Part shown: positions 45,106 to 50,020 of the stretch, piece by piece
Layout of the letters: each line of letters opens with the position of its first letter
Position numbering within the stretch: position 1 is the first letter of the stretch
The notes under the pieces: model-generated
Seen by the model: the letters and a program-made list of their open reading frames with translations, nothing else
Told to the model about the DNA's origin: nothing
Databases searched by the model: none
Made by a program: the position numbers and the translations under genes
Assembly (NCBI GenBank): GCA_947623805.1
Contig: CANQHZ010000017.1
Location: forward strand, 1 to 50,020
From: an uncultured Lachnospiraceae bacterium
GTDB taxonomy: Bacteria > Bacillota > Clostridia > Lachnospirales > Lachnospiraceae
Length of the DNA: 50,020 nucleotides
Direction of reading: 5' to 3'

Positions 45106-45588
45106 CTATTGTATAAAGGTTGACAGTAACCGTTCCTTGCCGCGGTAAAAGTTCACGCGCGCCCAGTTTTCACTTTTTCCCATTATTTCGCCTATTTCTC
45201 TGAATGAAAGATTTCCTGTCACACGAAGATATATGACCTCGCGCATCTGTGGCGGGAGCTTTTGCATTTCTTTTAGGACGTCGAAAAGTTCACATTTTGC
45301 GATTGCCGCATTTTCAGCACTTGAGGCGTTTGAAAGCCTGTCCGTAAAGGCAGTTTCCTCTGTGGGGATTTCGCGTCCTGATTTTTCAAGGTATCTGTAA
45401 TACAGGTGCTTTGCGATTTGGCATAGCCACACGGAAATTTTGCAGCTGCCGTCAAAGCGCTCAAGCGATTTGTACGCCTGTAGGAAAGTTTCTTGTGTCA
45501 GGTCCTCGGCTAATGCCGCATCGTGACAGCGTGAATAGAGGAAATGGTATACAATTTTTGAATTTTCGCTGTATAGTTCTTCTTCCAT
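45106..45588 (-). CDS. ECF-type RNA polymerase sigma factor
   Basis: 160 residues with region 2 (ALAEDLTQETFLQAYKSLERF) and region 4 (LPPQMREVIYLRVTGNLSFREIGEIMGKSENWARV, read in parts). ATG 45588 has GAGG at 6 bases; the frame is open to 45666 but without a better start. Followed by the zinc-finger anti-sigma gene. It is unrelated in detail to the 43363 sigma. The M56 peptidase gene lies upstream on the same strand with a 117-base gap. Confidence 0.9.
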   Translation of the reverse strand: MEEELYSENSKIVYHFLYSRCHDAALAEDLTQETFLQAYKSLERFDGSCKISVWLCQIAKHLYYRYLEKSGREIPTEETAFTDRLSNASSAENAAIAKCELFDVLKEMQKLPPQMREVIYLRVTGNLSFREIGEIMGKSENWARVNFYRGKERLLSTFIQ

Positions 45589-45705
45589 ATTATTCCTCAT
45601 CTCCTGCCAAAATAAGGCGTAAATAGACGGTTTCTGTCTTCTGCTATATATATCCGATTTACGCAAAATTTGTTACAGAGATTTTTGTTAAAAATAATGA
45701 TTGCT

Positions 45706-48165
45706 CTATTTTTCTAAGCCGTATCCGCTTATTTTCCACTCGCCGTTTTCATTTATGAAAGTTGCACAAAGATATGTCCATGTATCCTCGTTTGACGTGA
45801 TAAACGGCTTGGAGAGCGTATATTTCTCGGAAACGTGCAAAGTGCTGATGCCATCTAAGCCTTTTATATCCTGCATATCCGTTATTTTGGTCTGCTGCGG
45901 ATTTTCGTATACTTCTATGTCCTGACTGAATGCGGACGCCAAATAATCCTTTACCAATTCGCCGTTGCCGCTGAAATATGCGTTAGAGAAGTCCTCCATT
46001 TTCTGTTTCAAATTTTGCACTTCCGCCATTTCTGTTTCCCAGACTTGGACAGTTTCCCATATTCCTATGTTTCCAATCCGATTTATCTGCTCCGCCTTAT
46101 ATGGTTTGAGCATGAAATTCAGGTGGCGTCTTTCGCCGTCCACTAAGACTTGACAACTTCCCTGCACTTCGGTCGTGGAAAGTGTTGTTATGCCTATGCT
46201 TTCTACCTGTACGGTCTTTGCGGGTGATTTTTCATATTGAAAATGAGTGCCTGCTGAATTGTCAAAGCCTTGCATATAATAATCCTGAGCCTCATATAGC
46301 AATTTATCATTCAGTTCGTTGTGAAAAACTTCTGCATTGCCCAGCGCAAAGTTTCCGCCGTCGCTATATTTGACCTCCGCGCGTATGCTACTGCCGTTGT
46401 AATCCGCAATCACGCTTTCATCTGTAATAAATTCTATCTCCGCGCTGACGCTTAATTTTCCGTCGCCTGCCGAATTAACGTCCGTCCAAAACCTAATCTG
46501 GTCTCCAATAAGTATATCGTCATACAGCTTTCCGCTTTCGTCAGCAAGCAGCGCAAATCCTGCCTCCTCGCCGTCCACATACGGCTGTGTACCCGCCTCG
46601 GTTTCAGCAAATGAGAGATGTCTTCGCAATTCTTCCAGATAATCGTCGTCCAAATATTGATATACATAAAGCTCTCCGTCGGCGTTTTGGTCTGCCACAA
46701 AGAATGTGTCAATAGAAACTCCCGTCCCATGCATCAGATTTAAAATAATCGAAAGCTCCGTTTCTTTGTCGCCATCATAGTCAGCCTCGCATATTTCGGG
46801 AAGATATCCCCAGTTGCTCATATACTCACATGAAATCAGCGCATAGCTGCCATTCTTTTCAAGCAGCATGGTCTGAAAATCGCCTTTTCCGTACAGTCGA
46901 AAATCATCAGTCTGCGCCAGCAGATATGTATAATTTTCTGTCCCCGCCTCCGGCTCATAGCCTAGACTGCTAAAGCCGCCACGGAGGTCTCGCACATCGC
47001 TCATATTCCACCCTGTTTCTGTCGGTTCGCAAGGCATGCCTATAACTGCCATATCGTAGAACTCGAGCGGCTTTTCATCGGCAGCGTTTTCTTTTTTAGA
47101 AACATCTGTTGAGGCGGCAACGGCGATATCTGACACATCCTCATGCTCGCTTCTGTCCACGGGGCGAAGCATAAGTCCCAGTGATATTATGATTACTACC
47201 GCGACTGCTATGAATGTAAATACAACGCTTTTCTTTTTTTCTTTTAATACGTTTTTGATACGGCTTTCCAGCGCGGGCTTGCCGAAATTAAGCGCTGTAA
47301 ACGTAAATCCGCTTTGTGCCGCCGCAAACTTCAACAGGCTTTCCGCATACTGCCTGCGTATTTTTCCGCCGCTGTCCGACATCACCCTTTCATCGCACGA
47401 TACCTCCATGTCCTGACAAAACAGCAGATATGCTATCCATGCAAAGGGATTGAACCAGTGTACCGCCGTAATACATAGCGCGGCAGGTTTTAACAGATAA
47501 TCCTTTCTTTTCTTGTGATAAAGTTCATGTGCAAGGACGTATGCGCGCTCCTCCTGCGACAATCCGTGTGGCAGATATATTATCGGGCGGAATAACCCGA
47601 GTAAAAATGCGCCGCCGTCAATGTCTATTTCGCAGATACGCTGTATAGAGTCAAAGTAAATATTTTCAGCGCGCATAATCTGCTTTTTCAGGCGCAGATA
47701 TTCTGCCAAATTCACGCCTATGATTGCAAACACTCCCAACAGCCATATGATTTCTGCCGCTTTAAAAATGATGCCTGTTCCTCCGTTGCCGTTTGTACTT
47801 TTGGCATTGCTTTTTGCCTGATATTGTGCCAACACATCAGAGTTTTCTGATACGTCTGAACTGTCATTTCGGTTTACAGCCTGACTTTTATTTGCCTGAC
47901 TGTATATCATGTCGTCGTTTAATTGGCTATCCGATAACAATTTTTCTTCCCTCATCACGGAAAACTCCGCTACACGTTTTGGGATAAGGCTGAAATGGCT
48001 ATGTATTGAGAACGGAATACACAAATTTAAAAATACTATTATCCATAAACAATAAGAATATTTTCTCTCGCATTTCCAAAGAAGTCTTCTGATGAACATT
48101 ACAACAAGTGTGCTATAGCAGCCTACTATGCTCATTTCCAACACTTTTGTAAAAATACTATCCAT
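45706..48165 (-). CDS. BlaR1-like M56 family membrane metallopeptidase with a long non-PBP ectodomain
   Basis: 819 residues. The N-terminal part has membrane segments (about 8-30, 38-58, 138-156) around the M56 zinc peptidase domain with HELYH (213-217) and the downstream glutamate in DMEVSCDE. After a further membrane segment (about 315-335) comes a roughly 480-residue extracytoplasmic part without SxxK, SxN or KTG motifs, so it is not a beta-lactam sensor. It is rich in acidic residues and contains paired YD..E segments. ATG 48165 has GGTGGGG upstream. The BlaI-like gene lies directly upstream, so it is the sensor-protease half of a two-gene switch. Confidence 0.88.
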   Translation of the reverse strand: MDSIFTKVLEMSIVGCYSTLVVMFIRRLLWKCERKYSYCLWIIVFLNLCIPFSIHSHFSLIPKRVAEFSVMREEKLLSDSQLNDDMIYSQANKSQAVNRNDSSDVSENSDVLAQYQAKSNAKSTNGNGGTGIIFKAAEIIWLLGVFAIIGVNLAEYLRLKKQIMRAENIYFDSIQRICEIDIDGGAFLLGLFRPIIYLPHGLSQEERAYVLAHELYHKKRKDYLLKPAALCITAVHWFNPFAWIAYLLFCQDMEVSCDERVMSDSGGKIRRQYAESLLKFAAAQSGFTFTALNFGKPALESRIKNVLKEKKKSVVFTFIAVAVVIIISLGLMLRPVDRSEHEDVSDIAVAASTDVSKKENAADEKPLEFYDMAVIGMPCEPTETGWNMSDVRDLRGGFSSLGYEPEAGTENYTYLLAQTDDFRLYGKGDFQTMLLEKNGSYALISCEYMSNWGYLPEICEADYDGDKETELSIILNLMHGTGVSIDTFFVADQNADGELYVYQYLDDDYLEELRRHLSFAETEAGTQPYVDGEEAGFALLADESGKLYDDILIGDQIRFWTDVNSAGDGKLSVSAEIEFITDESVIADYNGSSIRAEVKYSDGGNFALGNAEVFHNELNDKLLYEAQDYYMQGFDNSAGTHFQYEKSPAKTVQVESIGITTLSTTEVQGSCQVLVDGERRHLNFMLKPYKAEQINRIGNIGIWETVQVWETEMAEVQNLKQKMEDFSNAYFSGNGELVKDYLASAFSQDIEVYENPQQTKITDMQDIKGLDGISTLHVSEKYTLSKPFITSNEDTWTYLCATFINENGEWKISGYGLEK

Positions 48166-48201
48166 AATTTTCCCCACCTGTCACATTGAAATACATAGCG
48201 C

Positions 48202-48567
48202 TTATAAATCTTTGCCATATTCGCTGATTAGTTGTTCAAGTTCTTCAAGCTCCTTGCGGTTGAGCTTTTTATGCTGCAGGAATGACGCGACAAACTTCGG
48301 AAGCGAACCGTTATAGTTTTCTTCAAGATAGTTTTCGCCCTTTCTTCCGGCGTATTCCTCCCTGCTCATCAAAGAAGTCACTATTGTGTCTTCGTTTTTG
48401 AAAATTCCGTTTTCGCAGATTTTGCGAAGTACTGTATATGTAGTGGACTTCTTCCAGCCAAGACGCTGTGACGCGAGTTTTACGAGCTGCCCACTCTGCA
48501 CTGGTTCAGTCTCCCAGATAATCTGTGCAAGCTCGTTTTCGGCTTGTGTCATTATATAGGTAATCAT
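48202..48567 (-). CDS. BlaI/MecI/CopY family repressor
   Basis: 121-residue winged-helix repressor, cleaved in its family by the partner M56 protease. Helix-turn-helix region SGQLVKLASQRLGWKKSTTYTVLRKICENGIF (read in parts) and C-terminal dimer helices FVASFLQHKKLNRKELEELEQLI. AGGAGG precedes the ATG. Directly upstream of the M56 gene, divergent from the HAD gene, and flanked by palindromic candidate operators. Confidence 0.92.
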   Translation of the reverse strand: MITYIMTQAENELAQIIWETEPVQSGQLVKLASQRLGWKKSTTYTVLRKICENGIFKNEDTIVTSLMSREEYAGRKGENYLEENYNGSLPKFVASFLQHKKLNRKELEELEQLISEYGKDL

Positions 48568-48600
48568 GTGGTATTGCCTCCTGTGATTTGTTTTAGTTTA

Positions 48601-48655
48601 TGGTTTATGCTTTATAAACCAATATTAGTTTAAAACTTTTAAACCAATTTGTCAA
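48601..48655 (-). promoter_or_regulatory. blaI promoter with two candidate operators
   Basis: On the minus strand TTGACA (48655-48650) and TAAACT (48632-48627) are 17 bases apart. GTTTAAAACTTTTAAAC (48628-48644), a 17-bp palindrome, lies across the spacer and -10. TGGTTTAT-N5-ATAAACCA (48601-48621) lies downstream of the -10. The recurring TAAACCAA half suggests autoregulation. Confidence 0.6.
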
Positions 48656-48688
48656 TAATTTTTATAGGATTTTTGCATCATCTTTAAT

Positions 48689-48744
48689 TTTACATCTGTA
48701 TAATATATGATATAATGATGTTGTATTTGGTTCTTTAAACCAAA
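48689..48744 (+). promoter_or_regulatory. HAD gene promoter with a third operator-like site
   Basis: TTTACA (48689-48694) and TATAAT (48711-48716), 16 bases apart. TTTGGTTCTTTAAACCAAA (48726-48744) follows at about the transcription start. It shares the TTTAAACCAA half with the two blaI-side sites, so the BlaI-like repressor may also control this gene. Confidence 0.55.
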
Positions 48745-48775
48745 CGCAAATAGACAACAAGGGGGGAAAATCAGC

Positions 48776-49594
48776 GTGAAAACTCTTTATGTTTCGGATT
48801 TAGATGGTACTCTGCTGCGGCGCGACGTGAGGATTTCGCCGTACAGCTGCGGAGTGATAAATTCTCTCATTGAAAAGGGACTTATGTTTTCGTATGCGAC
48901 CGCGCGCTCTATATACACCTCTGAAACAGCCGCACAGGGTTTAAATGTGAAGCTTCCCGTAATAACAAACAACGGCGCGTCTATCATTGATACAGTCACA
49001 AAGGAAAGATATGTTACCAACTGCTTTACCGATGATGAAGCGGCACAAATATATGATATATTGATGAGTTTCGGCATATTTCCGCGCATTGACTCTATTA
49101 TTGACGGAAAAGAAAAATTTTTGTATGACAGGAACAATATAAATCCAGCACTTGCTGAATTTATCGCATCAAGGAAAAATGACATGCGTGACACCCCATT
49201 AAATGACACAAGTTCCATATTGGATGGCGATGTATTTTATTTTACCTGTATCGGTGAAGAAGAAAAACTTTTATCAGCCTATGATGTGTTGAAAAAAATG
49301 GAAGACAAATATACCAGTTTCTTTCAATATGACATTTATTCAGGTGAGCCGTGGCTTGAGATACTGCCGCTTACAGCGACAAAGGCAAATGCCGTCCGCC
49401 AGTTAAAGCAGATGTGTGATTGTGACACTATTGTCGTTTTTGGCGACGGCATAAATGACATTCCTATGTTTAAAAGTGCCGACCACTGCTATGCCGTGGC
49501 AAACGCCGTAGACGAGCTAAAAGCAATCGCAACCGATGTCATAAAAAGCAACGAGGACGACGGCGTAGCGCTGTGGCTTTTGGAAAATTTTTGA
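48776..49594 (+). CDS. HAD superfamily Cof-type phosphatase
   Basis: 272-residue phosphatase of the Cof/YbjI type acting on phosphorylated sugars or cofactors; substrate unknown. Motif I SDLDGTLL (nucleophile and acid aspartates), motif II in YATARS, and motif IV FGDGINDIPMF are intact, with a large cap between (about 85-190). GTG start at 48776 with GGGGGG upstream. Its operator-like leader links it to the divergent BlaI/BlaR1-like pair. Confidence 0.92.
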   Translation: MKTLYVSDLDGTLLRRDVRISPYSCGVINSLIEKGLMFSYATARSIYTSETAAQGLNVKLPVITNNGASIIDTVTKERYVTNCFTDDEAAQIYDILMSFGIFPRIDSIIDGKEKFLYDRNNINPALAEFIASRKNDMRDTPLNDTSSILDGDVFYFTCIGEEEKLLSAYDVLKKMEDKYTSFFQYDIYSGEPWLEILPLTATKANAVRQLKQMCDCDTIVVFGDGINDIPMFKSADHCYAVANAVDELKAIATDVIKSNEDDGVALWLLENF

Positions 49595-49609
49595 CGCAAT
49601 ATTATACAA

Positions 49610-49956
49610 TTACAAAAGTGAAATCGGGCAATACCAGACTGTACGTTTATATGGGATAAGCTCGTCGCACATACACAAAATCAGCCCTGGCGCAATTTCT
49701 GTATTGAATTTATCAGAATGGACGGAACACGCTGAAACTCATCAATAAGCAGCGGATAGCCGTATGTTTCAAAGAACAGCGCGGGGTCATTTTCGGCAAG
49801 CCGTCTGGCATTGATATCATCAAATGTCACATAACGGCACTCTGGCTCTTTTATATGGTTTAACATAGTGGACTTTCCTACCTGCCTTTGACCGCAAACC
49901 ATTACCACGGGATAAAACCGAGATAAATTTAAAATCTGCTGCTCTGTTGCAACTTG
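49610..49956 (-). pseudogene. Remnant of an AAA+ ATPase gene (AAA_14/DUF4143 type)
   Basis: The open frame gives the N-terminal part of an ATPase: NLSRFYPVVMVCGQRQVGKST with a Walker A, then VTFDDINARRLAENDPALF and LLIDEFQRVPSIL with Walker B. It then meets a stop at 49681 after a junk tail, while a second frame over the same region (ending 49610) reads EIAPGLILCMCDELIPYKR, resembling the family C-terminus. Full members have about 400 residues, so most of the centre is deleted and the ends are out of frame. No start codon or ribosome binding site is seen upstream of the fragment. Confidence 0.7.
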
Positions 49957-50018
49957 TCAAGTACATATTCATCATTTTTCATCACTTTTTCTTGAATTTC
50001 CCTTGTTTTCCATGCTTC
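49929..50018 (-). CDS. C-terminal end of an unrecognised gene entering from the right edge
   Basis: The minus-strand frame is open from the window edge and reads EAWKTREIQEKVMKNDEYVL then DKLQQSSRF, stopping at 49929. It overlaps the start of the ATPase remnant in another frame. The charged composition is coding-like, but the fragment is too short to assign. Confidence 0.35.
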   Translation of the reverse strand, partial: EAWKTREIQEKVMKNDEYVLDKLQQSSRF

Positions 50019-50020
50019 AA

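Overview
The window looks like a chromosomal segment from a Gram-positive, probably spore-forming member of the Clostridia, most like Lachnospiraceae. The clues are an L27 with an N-terminal extension beside the Prp protease that trims it, a zinc-ribbon L28, the gene orders rplU-prp-rpmA-obgE-yhbY-nadD-yqeK-rsfS and rpmB / asp23-fakA-recG, a gerW (ytfJ) sporulation gene beside a DUF2953 gene, lexA divergent from a LysM gene, and strong GGAGG ribosome binding sites. No outer-membrane genes are seen. This placement is inference from gene content only.

Layout: (1) 1-360, the end of tgt, then yajC. (2) 1003-8002, plus-strand amino-acid genes: leuB, ilvD, ilvB, then serC-serA behind a structured leader. 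(3) 8003-12728, the L21 leader and ribosome-associated genes rplU-prp-rpmA, then obgE-yhbY-nadD-yqeK-rsfS. (4) 12793-15157, an SOS island: lexA and a divergent YneA-like LysM protein with an array of LexA-like boxes, followed by a tyrosine recombinase. (5) 15325-22496, an AI-2E-family membrane protein, then degV, recG, fakA and asp23 on the minus strand, with rpmB divergent. (6) 22578-34447, a long minus-strand run: J-domain protein, gerW, DUF2953 protein, Nudix hydrolase, CheY, a CheX-like protein, a 956-residue fusion of a SEDS glycosyltransferase and a class B penicillin-binding protein, a U32 peptidase, zapA and ruvAB. (7) 34732-38695, a second branched-chain amino acid cluster on the minus strand: ilvB, two consecutive small-subunit genes, and ilvC. 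(8) 39120-49594, an accessory envelope and signalling region: an acidic lipoprotein, a lipoprotein serpin, an Ig-like lipoprotein, two ECF sigma/anti-sigma pairs, a BlaI/BlaR1-like pair and a HAD phosphatase. (9) 49610-50020, a decayed ATPase gene and the end of another gene.

How the genes fit together: the two ilv clusters at opposite ends supply most of the isoleucine/valine pathway, with two acetolactate synthase large subunits and two small subunits. The ilvB and ilvC leaders share a GGRGGAAAATTCCTCC palindrome that could sequester the ribosome binding site. DegV (FakB-type) and FakA suggest a fatty-acid kinase pair. The sigma gene at 43363, its membrane anti-sigma partner, the Ig-like lipoprotein and the serpin form one minus-strand gene string that could be a surface stress response directed at external proteases.

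The most unusual items are the SEDS-PBP fusion, the inhibitory-type lipoprotein serpin, a family of long intergenic hairpin repeats whose two best copies (both 78 bp) keep pairing through compensatory changes, the shared ilv leader palindrome, the 13-bp-phased LexA-box array, and a structured RNA candidate before serC. I saw no CRISPR array, rRNA, tRNA or intact insertion sequence.
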